A stretch of DNA of 64,000 nucleotides from Modestobacter marinus (GCF_011758655.1 NZ_JAAMPA010000001.1:1860001-1924000); one strand, 5' to 3'; positions 45,158 to 54,542 are shown, numbered from the stretch's first letter. The notes: a model not told the origin generated them from the sequence alone. Translations and numbers: made by a program.

Positions 45158-46747
45158 TCAGCCGGCCGGGACGGTGACCGGGACGGTCGCCCGGCCGGTG
45201 CCGAGGTCGACGGTGGCGCCGTCGGGGGAGGTCGCCGAACCCGCGACGACGACGGTGGCCCCGGTGAGGTCGGCGGGCACGTCGAACGCGGTGATCACCC
45301 GGGTCGGGGAGTCGTCCAGGTCCTGCGCCCGGAGGGTGGTCCCGTCCGGCAGGCGCAGCGACAGCAGCCCCGTCGGCACCGCGCCCGGCGGGGACTCCGG
45401 CAGGGCCATCGTCACGTCGAGCAGCAACAGGGCGCGGCTCGGGTCGGCCGGCCGCGCCTCCCGGACGAACCACTCGAGCCGGCCGCCGCGCACCGCGATC
45501 GTGACGGGCAGCGACGCCGAGACCCGGCCGGGTGCGCTCAGCGTCGCCGTCAGCTCCCGGACGGCGTCCACGTCGGCCTCCCGGGAGGTGCGGGCCAGCA
45601 CCTGCAGGTTGCCCGGCCCCGGGGCGCCGGTGAGCAGTGACAGCCGCTGCTCGACCCCGGCGTCGGAGACCACCAGGTCGGCGACGGTGGTGCCCGTGGG
45701 CACCGACAGCAGCGCCTCGACGGTGGTGCCCGGGGCGGTCAGCGCCGGGGGGACGGCGACCGGCTCTCGGCCGCCGACCTGGTAGGTGAGCGTGGGCGCG
45801 GCGGGGGAGCGGCCCTCGCCCTGCTCGACCACGTACCGCACGGCGAGGAACTCCTCACCGTCGGCGGGCCGCCGGGCGGCGTCCCCGGTGCCCACCCGGT
45901 CGGGCCGGGCCAGCCCGGTGACGGTGACCGCCGCGGCCGGGCCGGAGAGCCGGGCCGCGCCCGCCGGCTTGCGCCAGCTGACGTCGGGGAACGGGCCCAC
46001 CACCGTGTGGCCGGGCTCCGCCTGCGGCACCGCCGGGGCGGTCAGGCCGCCGGTGCCCCGCGGCGGCTCGGTCCGATCGGGCCGGCGGAGGAGCTCGCGG
46101 TCGGTCAGCGGCTCCGGGGCGGGGTCGGCGGGCAGCGCGGCCACCGAGAGCCGCACGTCGCCGCCCGCCGGGGTGCCGGTCAGCGGGAACCGGAGCCAGC
46201 TGGCGTCGTCCTGCCCGTCGACGAACAGCGCGGGGCCGCAGAGCAGGTCCGGGCGCACCTCGGAGCCGGCGGCGTCGTCGAGCTGGAACCAGCAGCGGCT
46301 GTCCGCGCTGCTGACCCCCTGACGGGCCGCCACGTGGTCGGCGAACACCCGGTCGGCCGCGGCGAGGACCGCGGCGGGCTCGGTGACGTAGCGGCCGCCG
46401 TAGGTGAACGGGTCCTCGCGCAGCAGCGCGAAGAGGCCGGTGCCGGCCAGCAGCACGACCAGCAGGGCGGCGCTGAGGATCGACCCGACCGGCCGGGGAC
46501 GGCGGCGCCCGGCCGCCCGGCGTCCGGACACCGGGCGCTCCGGCGCGACCGGAACGGACGGCGCGGGCGGGTCGGACGGCCCGGCCGGATCGGACGGCGC
46601 GGGCGGGTCGGACGGCCCGACCGGATCGGACGATTCCGCCGGACGGGACGGCGCGGGCGGGTCGGACGGCGCGGGTGGCTCGGACGCGGGGGCGCCGGGG
46701 CGCTCCTCGCCCTCTCCGCCCACTGGTCCTCCGGCCTCTCGGTGCAC
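45158..46747 (-). CDS. membrane-anchored protein with proline-rich repeat N-terminus
   Basis: About 529 residues. The first ~85 are cytosolic and built of imperfect PSDPPAPSDP-type repeats followed by a basic [11 protein letters not shown] patch. One membrane segment (SILSAALLVVLLAGTGLFAL) leads to a ~420-residue outside region, probably beta-rich, with cysteines in SRCWFQL and LLCGPAL. GTG start not fixed by a ribosome site. I do not recognise the outer domain. Confidence 0.7.
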   Translation of the reverse strand: MHREAGGPVGGEGEERPGAPASEPPAPSDPPAPSRPAESSDPVGPSDPPAPSDPAGPSDPPAPSVPVAPERPVSGRRAAGRRRPRPVGSILSAALLVVLLAGTGLFALLREDPFTYGGRYVTEPAAVLAAADRVFADHVAARQGVSSADSRCWFQLDDAAGSEVRPDLLCGPALFVDGQDDASWLRFPLTGTPAGGDVRLSVAALPADPAPEPLTDRELLRRPDRTEPPRGTGGLTAPAVPQAEPGHTVVGPFPDVSWRKPAGAARLSGPAAAVTVTGLARPDRVGTGDAARRPADGEEFLAVRYVVEQGEGRSPAAPTLTYQVGGREPVAVPPALTAPGTTVEALLSVPTGTTVADLVVSDAGVEQRLSLLTGAPGPGNLQVLARTSREADVDAVRELTATLSAPGRVSASLPVTIAVRGGRLEWFVREARPADPSRALLLLDVTMALPESPPGAVPTGLLSLRLPDGTTLRAQDLDDSPTRVITAFDVPADLTGATVVVAGSATSPDGATVDLGTGRATVPVTVPAG

Positions 46748-46984
46748 GTGACTGGCCCGGGGAGCGGCCGACCGGGAACGCTAACCGACCGGGCGGGGCC
46801 GTGGCACGCACCGCCACCGGTTCGCCGGAGCCGGTCGGTCACCCGGACGGAGGAGCGACGTCTTGCCCCTCGGTTCGGCGGCGGCTAGACCGGGTAGACA
46901 GCGATCCGCTGAGAGACCCCCACCCGTCGAGGAGCACCGCACCTGCCGCGTCGGAGTGCCCGACCGCAGGAGGCGTACGACCGC

Positions 46985-48037
46985 GTGACCGCAGTGCCCG
47001 AGGAGACGGCCCGCCCCCTGCGGGTGGCGACGGTGCCGTACGCCGGTGCGTACCTGGACGCCGTGCTGCCGGAGGGGATCGTCCGGGTGGGGCCGGCCGG
47101 CTCGCCCAGCCCGTGGCTGGACCCCCGACACCTCGGCGCGCACGCCGGCGAGGTCGACGTGCTGCACCTGCACGGCGGGTACGACCACCTGACCGTGGCC
47201 GAGATGGACGCCTGGACCGCGGCGGTCCGGCGCGCCGGCGTGCCGCTGGTCGTCACCGTGCACCACCTGGACGCCCTCGAGGGAGCCGACACCGGCACCC
47301 ACCCCGGCGCCGCCCGCACCCGGCACCGCGCGCACCTGCGGGCGCTGCTCGGCACCGCCGAGGTCGTGCTCACCCTGACCCGGGGCGCCGCCGACGAGAT
47401 CGCCGACCGCTTCGGCCGGACGGCGATCGTCGTCGCCCACCCCTCCCTGGCCGGCCCCACCCCGGACGTCGGGCGGGAGACCCGGCTCGCCGGGCTGCAC
47501 TTGGGGCGGCTGGGCCCGGACGTGCCCGAGGCCGAGGACCTGGTCCGGGCCGCGCTGTCCGGTGCGGTCTCCGGCGGCGGCCGGCTCCGGGTCGACGTGC
47601 ACCCCGACGTCGACCTCGCGGCGCGGCTGCCGGGGCTGCTGGCGCTCGCCGACGCCGGGGAGCTGGAACTGGCCCGCAGCTGGCCCGGCGACCCGGCCGC
47701 CTGGGTCCGCCACCTGCAGGAGCTGCACGTCTCGGTGCTGCCCCGCCGCACGGGCACGCACTCGGGCTGGGTGGAGCTGTGCCGCGACGCCGGCACCCGG
47801 GTCGTCGTGCCCGGCGGTGGTCAGCACGCCCAGCAGTGGTCCGACGTCGTCCTGTACGGCAACGACCCCGACCACGGCCTGGACGCCGCGTCGCTGACCT
47901 CCGCGGTGGTCGCCGCGCTCACCCGGCCGGCGCCGGCCCGGGTGGACCGTGCGTGGCGGGCCGAACAGCGCGCCGCCGTGCAGCGGGTGCACGCCCAGGT
48001 GTACGAGCAGGTCGCCGCCGACGTTGCGGTGAGCTGA
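46985..48037 (+). CDS. glycosyltransferase-like protein
   Basis: 350 residues. A GT-B-like layout: VLHLHGGYDHL in the N-terminal half, VVTVHHLDAL, then TAEVVLTLTRGAADEIADRF, and a C-terminal segment PRRTGTHSGWVELCRDAG resembling the nucleotide-sugar site of GT4 enzymes. GTG start with AGGAGG 11 nt upstream, rather far. Acceptor and donor unknown. Convergent with the histidine kinase gene. Confidence 0.55.
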   Translation: MTAVPEETARPLRVATVPYAGAYLDAVLPEGIVRVGPAGSPSPWLDPRHLGAHAGEVDVLHLHGGYDHLTVAEMDAWTAAVRRAGVPLVVTVHHLDALEGADTGTHPGAARTRHRAHLRALLGTAEVVLTLTRGAADEIADRFGRTAIVVAHPSLAGPTPDVGRETRLAGLHLGRLGPDVPEAEDLVRAALSGAVSGGGRLRVDVHPDVDLAARLPGLLALADAGELELARSWPGDPAAWVRHLQELHVSVLPRRTGTHSGWVELCRDAGTRVVVPGGGQHAQQWSDVVLYGNDPDHGLDAASLTSAVVAALTRPAPARVDRAWRAEQRAAVQRVHAQVYEQVAADVAVS

Positions 48038-48048
48038 CCGGCGGGAGG

Positions 48049-49539
48049 TCAGTCCGCCTCGGCGACGGCCCGGGTGGCGTGCGGCAACCACACGGTGAAC
48101 GCGGTGCGCCCGGGGATGCTGTCCAGCTCCACGCGGCCGCCGTGCGCGGCGACGACGGCGTGCACGATCGCCAGCCCCAGCCCGGTGCTCCCCGCCGCGC
48201 GGGAGCGGGAGGCATCACCGCGGGCGAACCGCTCGAAGACGTGCGCCTGCAGCCCGGGAGGCACCCCCGGGCCGTCGTCGAGGACCTGCAGGACCGCCGC
48301 GTCGCCCTCCGTCCGCAGCAGGGTCGTGACGGTCGTCCCCGCGGGGGTGTGGCTGCGGGCGTTGCCCAGCAGGTTGACCAGCACCTGGTGCAGCCGGGCG
48401 CCGTCGCCGCGCACCAGCACCGGGGTGTCCGGGAGGTCGAGCTGCCAGCGGTGACCCGGACCGGCGACGTGCGCGTCGCTGACCGCGTCGACGACCAGGG
48501 CGGTGAGATCGACCTCCTCGGTTGCGAGCTCCCGGCCGGCGTCGAGCCGGGCCAGCAGCAGCAGCTCCTCCACCAGGGCCGACATGCGCAACGCCTCGGA
48601 CTCCACCCGGCGCATCGCCTGGCCGACGTCCTCGGCGACCTCGCTGTGCTGCCGCCTGACCAGCTCGGCGTAGCCGCGGATGGAGGCCAGCGGGGTCCGC
48701 AGCTCGTGGCTGGCGTCGGCGACGAACTGGCGGACCCGGGTCTCGGACGCCTGGCGGGCGGCCAGCGAGCCCTCGACGTGGTCGAGCATCCGGTTCAGCG
48801 CCGCCCCGACCTGGCCGACCTCGGTGTCCGGGTCGGTGTCCTCCGGCGCCACCCGTTCGGCCAGCTGCACCTCGCCGCTGGCCAGCGGCAGCTCGGAGAC
48901 GCGGGTCGCGGTGGCCGCCACCCGGTCCAGTGGTGCCAGGGCGCGGCGGATCACCAGCACCGCGGCGCCGGCGGCGGCGAAGAGCGCGGCCAGCCCGGCC
49001 AGCAGCTCGACGGTGACCAGGTTGCGGACGGCGTCGCCGGCGCCGGTCAACGGCAGCCCGTTCACCAGCACCCCGTCCTCGGTGGTGCTGGCGACCAGCC
49101 GGTACTCGCCGAGGCCGCCGCCGAGGTCCCGGGTCACCGGCTCCGCGTCGGTCGGCAGCTCGGCGAGCATGCCCTCCTGGGTGTCGGTCAGCGGCATCAG
49201 GACACCGTCCGCGTCCAGCACGGCGGAGCCCTCGACGGCTCCTCCGGTGATCACGGCGCCGAGCGTGCCCTGTCCCTGGCCGCGGGCGCCCAGGCCGCCC
49301 GGCCCGCCCGTTCCCCAGCCTCCGCGGCCGAACCACCCACCGCCGCGCCCGGCGGCGAACCCCTCCGAGCGCTCCTGGACCGCCGCCAGCTGGGTGTCCA
49401 CCTGACCGACCAGCTCCGAGCGCAGCGCGGTCACCGAGACGATGCCGACCAGGGCCAGCACCAGCACCAGCGGGACGACGAAGGCGACCAGCAGCCGGGT
49501 GCGCAGCGACCGGCGGGACCGGGCAGGGCCGCTGGTCAC
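48049..49539 (-). CDS. sensor histidine kinase
   Basis: 496 residues. Two membrane segments (about 15-38 and 170-195) flank an outside region containing a Gly/Trp/Arg-rich insert (GRGGGWFGRGGWGTGG). Then HAMP, HisKA with phosphoacceptor in FVADASHELRTPL, and ATPase with NLLGNARSHT, DDGPGVP and GLGLAIV. GTG start 16 bp after the response regulator stop. Resembles TcrY/TrcS-type kinases; signal unknown. Confidence 0.9.
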   Translation of the reverse strand: MTSGPARSRRSLRTRLLVAFVVPLVLVLALVGIVSVTALRSELVGQVDTQLAAVQERSEGFAAGRGGGWFGRGGWGTGGPGGLGARGQGQGTLGAVITGGAVEGSAVLDADGVLMPLTDTQEGMLAELPTDAEPVTRDLGGGLGEYRLVASTTEDGVLVNGLPLTGAGDAVRNLVTVELLAGLAALFAAAGAAVLVIRRALAPLDRVAATATRVSELPLASGEVQLAERVAPEDTDPDTEVGQVGAALNRMLDHVEGSLAARQASETRVRQFVADASHELRTPLASIRGYAELVRRQHSEVAEDVGQAMRRVESEALRMSALVEELLLLARLDAGRELATEEVDLTALVVDAVSDAHVAGPGHRWQLDLPDTPVLVRGDGARLHQVLVNLLGNARSHTPAGTTVTTLLRTEGDAAVLQVLDDGPGVPPGLQAHVFERFARGDASRSRAAGSTGLGLAIVHAVVAAHGGRVELDSIPGRTAFTVWLPHATRAVAEAD

Positions 49540-49555
49540 CGGAGGTGGGGGGACG

Positions 49556-50296
49556 TCATGCGGCGGGCTTGATCACGTACCCGGCGCCCCGCAGGGTGTG
49601 GATCATCGGCGGGCGCCCCGCGTCGATCTTGCGCCGGAGGTAGGAGATGTAGAGCTCGACGATGTTGCCCTGACCGCCGAAGTCGTACTGCCAGACCCGG
49701 TCGAGGATCTGCGCCTTGGACAGCACCCGCTTGGGGTTGCGCATCAGGTACCGCAGCAGCTCGAACTCGGTGGCGGTCAGCCGGATGTCCTGGCCGGCCC
49801 GGGTCACCTCGTGGCTCTCCTCGTCCAGGGTCAGGTCCCCGACGACGAGCAGGCCGTCGTCGGCCACGACCCGGCTGGTGCGGCGCAGCAGGCCGCGCAG
49901 CCGGGCGGCGACCTCCTCCAGGCTGAAGGGCTTGGTGACGTAGTCGTCGCCGCCGGCGGTGAGCCCGGCGATCCGGTCCTCCAGCGCATCCTTGGCGGTC
50001 AGGAAGACCACCGGGACCAGCGGGGTGTCCGCGCGCAGCCGGCGCAGCACCTCCAGGCCGTCCATGTCGGGCAGCATGACGTCCAGGACGACGGCGTCCG
50101 GGCGGAACTCGCGGGCCTCGCGCACCGCAGCCGCGCCGTCGGGGGCGGTGCGGACGTCCCAGCCCTCGTAGCGCAGCGCCATCGACAGCAGTTCGCAGAT
50201 CGAGGGCTCGTCGTCGACGACCAGCACCCGCAGGGCGGTGCCGTCCGGCCGGGTGAGCTGGGCGCGGGAGCCGGGTGCCGGGGTGGTGGTCGTCAT
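49556..50296 (-). CDS. OmpR/PhoB-family response regulator
   Basis: 246 residues. Receiver with acidic pocket VVDDEP, phosphoaspartate in AVVLDVMLPDMDG, conserved FLTAKD threonine and KPF lysine; winged-helix output with RLTATEFELLRYLMRNP and SYLRRKID. Partner of the kinase downstream. Start ATG at 50296. Resembles TrcR/TcrX. It lies just behind the tRNA-Phe gene. Confidence 0.92.
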   Translation of the reverse strand: MTTTTPAPGSRAQLTRPDGTALRVLVVDDEPSICELLSMALRYEGWDVRTAPDGAAAVREAREFRPDAVVLDVMLPDMDGLEVLRRLRADTPLVPVVFLTAKDALEDRIAGLTAGGDDYVTKPFSLEEVAARLRGLLRRTSRVVADDGLLVVGDLTLDEESHEVTRAGQDIRLTATEFELLRYLMRNPKRVLSKAQILDRVWQYDFGGQGNIVELYISYLRRKIDAGRPPMIHTLRGAGYVIKPAA

Positions 50297-50407
50297 GGGA
50301 TCACTGTGCGTCCTGGACCTGAGAACCGCCTGTGCGTCGGCCAGGAAGTCACTGGGCGCCTGCGCAGCGGCCAGGAGTGCGGCCGGGCAGGCGGGGATGA
50401 GGTGAGG

Positions 50408-50481
50408 TGGGCAGGGGCGGGGTCGAACCGCCGACCTCTCACTTTTCAGGCGAGCGCTCGTACCAACTGAGCTACCTGCCC
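50408..50481 (-). tRNA. tRNA-Phe (GAA)
   Basis: 74 nt. Acceptor GGGCAGG/CCTGCCC, D-arm GCTC...GAGC, anticodon loop CTGAAAA with anticodon GAA, T-arm GGCGG-TTCGACC-CCGCC, discriminator A, CCA not encoded. Last of a Glu-Asp-Phe cluster. Confidence 0.95.
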
Positions 50482-50507
50482 CTCCCGGTGTGCTGGACAC
50501 CGGGTGG

Positions 50508-50581
50508 CGACCCTGACGGGACTCGAACCCGCGACCTCCGCCGTGACAGGGCGGCGCGCTAACCAACTGCGCTACAGGGCC
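50508..50581 (-). tRNA. tRNA-Asp (GTC)
   Basis: 74 nt. Acceptor GGCCCTG/CAGGGTC, anticodon stem CCGCC/GGCGG with loop CTGTCAC (anticodon GTC), T-loop TTCGAGT, discriminator G. Middle of the cluster. Confidence 0.95.
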
Positions 50582-50618
50582 TTGCTGTACTGCTGGTGGA
50601 GCTGTGGTGCATGGTGCG

Positions 50619-50691
50619 TGCCCCCAACGGGGTTCGAACCCGTGCTACCGCCTTGAAAGGGCGGCGTCCTGGACCGCTAGACGATGGGGGC
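50619..50691 (-). tRNA. tRNA-Glu (TTC)
   Basis: 73 nt. Acceptor GCCCCCA/TGGGGGC, anticodon stem CCGCC/GGCGG with loop CTTTCAA (anticodon TTC), T-arm CGGGG-type with TTCGAAC, discriminator A. First in transcription order of the three-tRNA cluster common in actinobacteria. Confidence 0.95.
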
Positions 50692-50809
50692 TCGTGGTCG
50701 CTGGAGGCAGGGAGAACCATACATGGCCTCCAGCGGGTGTTCGCACCGGGGGGCCACCGGTGCGCGTGGCGCCCGCTCCGGCCGCGCCCGCCGTGCCAGC
50801 ATCCAGCCC

Positions 50810-51451
50810 GTGCCGATCCGCCGTCCCGCTCGGGTGACCCGCTCCGCCGGGCTCGCCGCCGCCCTCCTGCTGGTGGCCGGCTGCGCCGCGCAGCCCGGCA
50901 CCGACAGCGCGGCGTCGACCGGTGCCGCGTCGTCCAGCGCGGCACCGGAGACGGGCGCGTCGACCGCGCCCACCACGACGGCGGCAGGGTCCGAGAGCCC
51001 GGCGCCGGAGTTCAACGGGGACACCTCGCCCGAGACCGCCGAGCCGGTCGACCCCGAGGGGCTCACGGTGACCGCCGTCCGCGCCGCCGCGCACGAGGGG
51101 TACGAGCGGGTGGTGTTCGAGCTCGCCGGCACCGGCACCCCCGGGTGGCGGGTCGAGTACGTCGACGCACCGTCGTCCCAGGGGTCGGGTGCAGCCGTCG
51201 ACGTCCCGGGGTCGGCCTGGCTCCAGGTGACCCTGCAGGGCACGAGCTACCCGTACGAGACCGGCGCCGAGGAGGTCGCCCGGGGGCCGGTGCCGGTCAC
51301 CGGCACCGAGACCGTGCAGGGCGTCGTCTACGACGCCACCTTCGAGGGCACCTCGGTGGCCTGGATCGGCACCAGCGCCGAGGTCCCGTTCCGGGTGTCC
51401 GCGCTGAGCGACCCGACCCGGCTGGTGGTCGAGGTCGCCGACGCCGGCTGA
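50810..51451 (+). CDS. AMIN-like domain lipoprotein
   Basis: 213 residues from GTG at 50810 (a CAGCAT box 7 nt upstream hints at a leaderless start). Lipobox LVAGC (cysteine near 25), a Ser/Thr/Ala linker, then an AMIN-like domain (FNGDTSPETAEPVDPEGLTV, GYERVVFELAGTGTPGWRVE seen as GYERVVFEL and GWRVEYVD). Such domains bind cell-wall polymers in other proteins. Outside the membrane; precise role unknown. Confidence 0.8.
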   Translation: MPIRRPARVTRSAGLAAALLLVAGCAAQPGTDSAASTGAASSSAAPETGASTAPTTTAAGSESPAPEFNGDTSPETAEPVDPEGLTVTAVRAAAHEGYERVVFELAGTGTPGWRVEYVDAPSSQGSGAAVDVPGSAWLQVTLQGTSYPYETGAEEVARGPVPVTGTETVQGVVYDATFEGTSVAWIGTSAEVPFRVSALSDPTRLVVEVADAG

Positions 51452-51485
51452 GCTCGGCCCGCGGAGACGCTCCCGCGCTCCGTGC

Positions 51486-52010
51486 TCAGTCGCGGGACGA
51501 GGTGGAGAACACCCAGCTGCGCAGCGCGACGAACCGGATCAGGCCGATCGCGCCGGTGACCGCGGCGATCAGGCACAGCTGGACCACGGTGCCCACGTCG
51601 CCGAGCAGGGTGTGCAGACCGGCCAGTGCGAGCGAGGTGGCGACGAGCCCGATGCCGGCCAGGCCGCCGCCCTCCCACTGGGCGGTGAACCAGGAGACCC
51701 GGCCGCCGGCGTGGAAGGTCAGCCGGCGGTGCATCTCGTTGGCCAGCAGGGTGGAGGCGATCGCGCCGGCCAGGTTCGCCGGCTGGGCGCCGACGGGCTG
51801 CAGCGCGATGAACACCAGGGCGTAGAGGGCGCTGGAGACGCCGCCGACGACGACGAAGCGGGCGAACTGCGCCCCGGCGTCGTCCTGGTGGAGCCGCTCG
51901 CGCACCGCGTCGGACCGCTCCCGCACCCACGTCGGCTCGACCGTGACGTCGAGCCGTCCCTCGCGCACGCCGTCGACGGCGGTGCGGCGGAGCAGGGACG
52001 GGCAGGTCAC
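51486..52010 (-). CDS. GtrA family membrane protein
   Basis: 174 residues, GtrA/DPMS-like, with four membrane segments after a ~45-residue cytosolic leader (FVVVGGVSSALYALVFIAL, ANEMHRRLTFHAGG, and RFVALRSWVFST at the C-terminus). GtrA proteins help move lipid-linked sugars across the membrane. GTG with GAGGAGGA 3-6 nt upstream. No glycosyltransferase partner is adjacent. Confidence 0.82.
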   Translation of the reverse strand: MTCPSLLRRTAVDGVREGRLDVTVEPTWVRERSDAVRERLHQDDAGAQFARFVVVGGVSSALYALVFIALQPVGAQPANLAGAIASTLLANEMHRRLTFHAGGRVSWFTAQWEGGGLAGIGLVATSLALAGLHTLLGDVGTVVQLCLIAAVTGAIGLIRFVALRSWVFSTSSRD

Positions 52011-52203
52011 GGGTCCTCCTCAGGACGTGAGCACGGGTCCGTGCTCGGTCGGCGGTGTCATCCTCCGGCAGCAACCAGTGGGCCGCATGTGCATTCCCGC
52101 TGCGTTCCCGCGACACTCCGTGACCTCCCTCACGCTCCGTGGTCACGGGGAGGTCACAGCCGCTCGGCCAGGAGCGCTCAGGTGCGTCGGCCAGGGTCGG
52201 GGC

Positions 52204-52704
52204 ATGAGCGCACCCGGTCCTCGTCGTCCCTGGCTCTACGACCCCTCCGCGGGCGGACGGGCCGTCCGTGCCCACCGGCCGCCGTCGGCCGGCGCCGTCG
52301 ACGCCGTGGTGTCCGACGCACTGTGGACGGACGTGCTGCGGGTGGTGCGCTGGGCGACGGCCACGCTGGACTGCCGACCCGAACTCGTCCACGGGACGGC
52401 GTGGCGGACGGCGGCCGCGTCGGCCGGTCTGCTGCGCCGCCTGCGCGGGTTGTGCGCCGAGGTGGGTCTGGTCTGGCCCGGGTTCTCGGCCGTCGACCCC
52501 GACGGTCCTGCCCGGGGGCGACTGCGTGCGGCGACCGGCCGGCTGTCCGCCCACCTGAGCTCCCCGGGGCAGGACGTCCTGACCTCGGAGGGACTGGCCG
52601 CGGTGGCCGCGGACGTCGACGCGGTCGGTGCCGCGGCCGTCGCGCTGCTGGCCGAGGAGGCCGACCGGACGGTCTGCAGCCGGGTCCGCGCGGCAGCCGG
52701 CTGA
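52204..52704 (+). CDS. hypothetical protein
   Basis: 166 residues from ATG at 52204 (near-consensus CAGGGT box 6 nt upstream). Mostly alpha-helical, alanine- and arginine-rich, no signal or membrane segment. Two tryptophans and two cysteines in the central part (VVRWATATLDCRPELVHG, LRGLCAEVGLVWPGF). No recognised domain. Confidence 0.6.
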   Translation: MSAPGPRRPWLYDPSAGGRAVRAHRPPSAGAVDAVVSDALWTDVLRVVRWATATLDCRPELVHGTAWRTAAASAGLLRRLRGLCAEVGLVWPGFSAVDPDGPARGRLRAATGRLSAHLSSPGQDVLTSEGLAAVAADVDAVGAAAVALLAEEADRTVCSRVRAAAG

Positions 52705-52756
52705 CCCCGGTCCGGTCGGCCGGTTCCGGCGGCGCCGGCCGGGTATGGGCGGGTGC

Positions 52757-53644
52757 ATGAGCCTGTTCGGTGTGCTGGACCGCCTGTCCGAGGTGTCGCA
52801 GTTCGACGCGAAGCTCGAGTCCGCCCGGACGGCGGTGAACAAGGTGCTGCAGCCGCAGGCGTTCCGCGACCTGCTGCACGGCACCTGGCTGGGCCATCCG
52901 CTGCACCCGATCCTGGCGATGGTCCCGGTGGGCACCTGGCTGTCGGCCGGGATCCTGGACCTGCTGCCCCCGGCCCGCCCCGCGGCCACGGCGCTGATCG
53001 GCACCGGCGTGGCGGCGAGCCTGCCCGCGGCGATGGCCGGTGCCGCCGACTGGTCGGAGCAGGACGACGCCGTCCGGCGGCTGGGCGCGATCCACGCCGC
53101 CACCAACGTCGTCGCGCTGGGGCTGTACGTGGGCTCGCTGGTGGCCCGAGGGAAGGGCCACGCCACCCTGGGGCGGGTGCTGTCCTACAGCGGTCTCGGT
53201 GTGGCGAGCGGGTCGGCGGCCATCGGCGGCCACATGTCCTACGCCCAGTCCTCCGGCGCCAACCACGCCGTCACCGACGCCCGGCAGCTGACCACCGACT
53301 GGATCGACCTCGGCCCGCTCGACGACCTGCCGGAGGGCCGGCCGGCGCTGCGCACCGGCGAGGGCCAGGGCGCACCCGTGGCGCTGGCCGTGGTGCGCCG
53401 GGGCGCCCGGGTCGACGCCTTCATTAACTCCTGCGCGCACGTGGGCGGGCCGCTGGCCGAGGGCACCGTCGAGCAGGTGCGCGGCTCGGACTGCATCGTG
53501 TGCCCGTGGCACGGCTCGGCCTTCGACCTGGAGAACGGCGAGCCGCGGCGCGGTCCGACGGCCTCGGCCCAGGAGCGGCTGGAGGTCAAGTACGAGGCCG
53601 GCCGGGTGCTCGGCAAGCTGCCCAACCGGCACGTCTCGAAGTGA
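52757..53644 (+). CDS. DUF2231-Rieske fusion protein
   Basis: 295 residues. An N-terminal DUF2231 membrane domain of four segments (LGHPLHPILAMVPVGTW is its hallmark) is fused to a C-terminal Rieske [2Fe-2S] domain with ligands CAHVGGPL and CPWHGSAFDL. Probably a membrane electron carrier. ATG at 52757 with no obvious ribosome site. Context gives no partner. Confidence 0.88.
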   Translation: MSLFGVLDRLSEVSQFDAKLESARTAVNKVLQPQAFRDLLHGTWLGHPLHPILAMVPVGTWLSAGILDLLPPARPAATALIGTGVAASLPAAMAGAADWSEQDDAVRRLGAIHAATNVVALGLYVGSLVARGKGHATLGRVLSYSGLGVASGSAAIGGHMSYAQSSGANHAVTDARQLTTDWIDLGPLDDLPEGRPALRTGEGQGAPVALAVVRRGARVDAFINSCAHVGGPLAEGTVEQVRGSDCIVCPWHGSAFDLENGEPRRGPTASAQERLEVKYEAGRVLGKLPNRHVSK

Positions 53645-53666
53645 CCGCCGGCGGCTGAGGCCGCCC

Positions 53667-53672
53667 TACGCT
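53667..53672 (+). promoter_or_regulatory. -10 element TACGCT for leaderless lipoprotein gene
   Basis: TACGCT, 7 nt, then GTG at 53680; same hexamer and spacing as purF. Confidence 0.5.
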
Positions 53673-53679
53673 CGGCGTC

Positions 53680-54503
53680 GTGCGGACGCTGCGCGCCCTC
53701 GTCCCCGCGCTGCTGCTCGTCGGTTGCGCGGCGGGTGGCCCGCCGCCCGCCGCTGCGCCCTCGCTGCCGGCCGTCCCCGGCATCGAGGGCGAGGCGTTGC
53801 GCTTCCGGTCCGACGAGGCGATCGGCGGGCAGGTCCAGGTGCACCTCACCAACACCGGGACGGCGCCGTTCACCGTGACCGGGGTGGCGCTGGACTCGCC
53901 GGGCTTCGCGTCCCTGCCGGCCCGTCCGGTGGACGCCGAGTACGCCCCGGGGCAGACGATCGACCTGCCGACGCCCTACGGGTCGGTCGACTGTGCTGTG
54001 CTGCCCGACCCGGCTGCGGCCCGGCTGACCGTCGTCCGGCCCGGTGGGGCGGTGGAGGAGGTGCAGGTCCCGCTGGCCGGCGGGACGCTCGCGCAGGTGC
54101 ACGCCGAGGAGTGCGCGGCCGTCGCGGTGGCCGAGGTGGTGGACGTCGCCGTCGACGGGCTGGCCCCGGCGGGGGACGAGGTGACGGGGTTCCTGCAGCT
54201 CACCCGGCGCAGCGGCGACGAGCCGGTGGCGATCGCCGCGCTGGGCCGCAGCGTGGTGCTGGAACCGGTGCTGGACGCCGAGCTCCCGGCCACCCTGGGC
54301 CCGGGGGAAACCGGCTGCGCCTGCCGGTGGCCTTCCGCCCGGCCACCTGCGCCCCGCATGTGCTGGCCGAGACCAAGCAGCCGTTCGTCTTCCCGCTCCG
54401 GCTGACCGTCGGCGAGGGCGAGGAGGTCGCGGTGGACCTGCCGCTGGAAGAGGCCCAGGAGGCCCAGTTGCAGGAGCTGCTCGGCCGGGTGTGCACCGGC
54501 TGA
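53680..54503 (+). pseudogene. lipoprotein gene with a single-base frameshift
   Basis: The first frame gives a signal peptide with lipobox LLVGC and about 210 residues of beta-rich protein up to ATLGPGE near 54308. There it runs off into arginine/proline-rich nonsense and stops at 54405, while the neighbouring frame continues sensibly as RLRLPVAFRPATCAPHVLAE to 54503. Restoring one base in the GGGGGAAA run at 54302-54309 yields a ~274-residue protein. The site does not form a good -1 slippery heptamer, so this is a mutation or a sequencing error in a homopolymer rather than programmed shifting. Confidence 0.7.
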
Positions 54504-54542
54504 CCGGGGTTGACCGGCCGGTGCGGCGGGCACCGGAGGGCG

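Noticed and set aside
54295-54320. Programmed -1 frameshift in the lipoprotein gene
   Set aside because: GGGGGAAACC does not allow both tRNAs to re-pair after a -1 slip in the reading frame used, so mutation or sequencing error is more likely.
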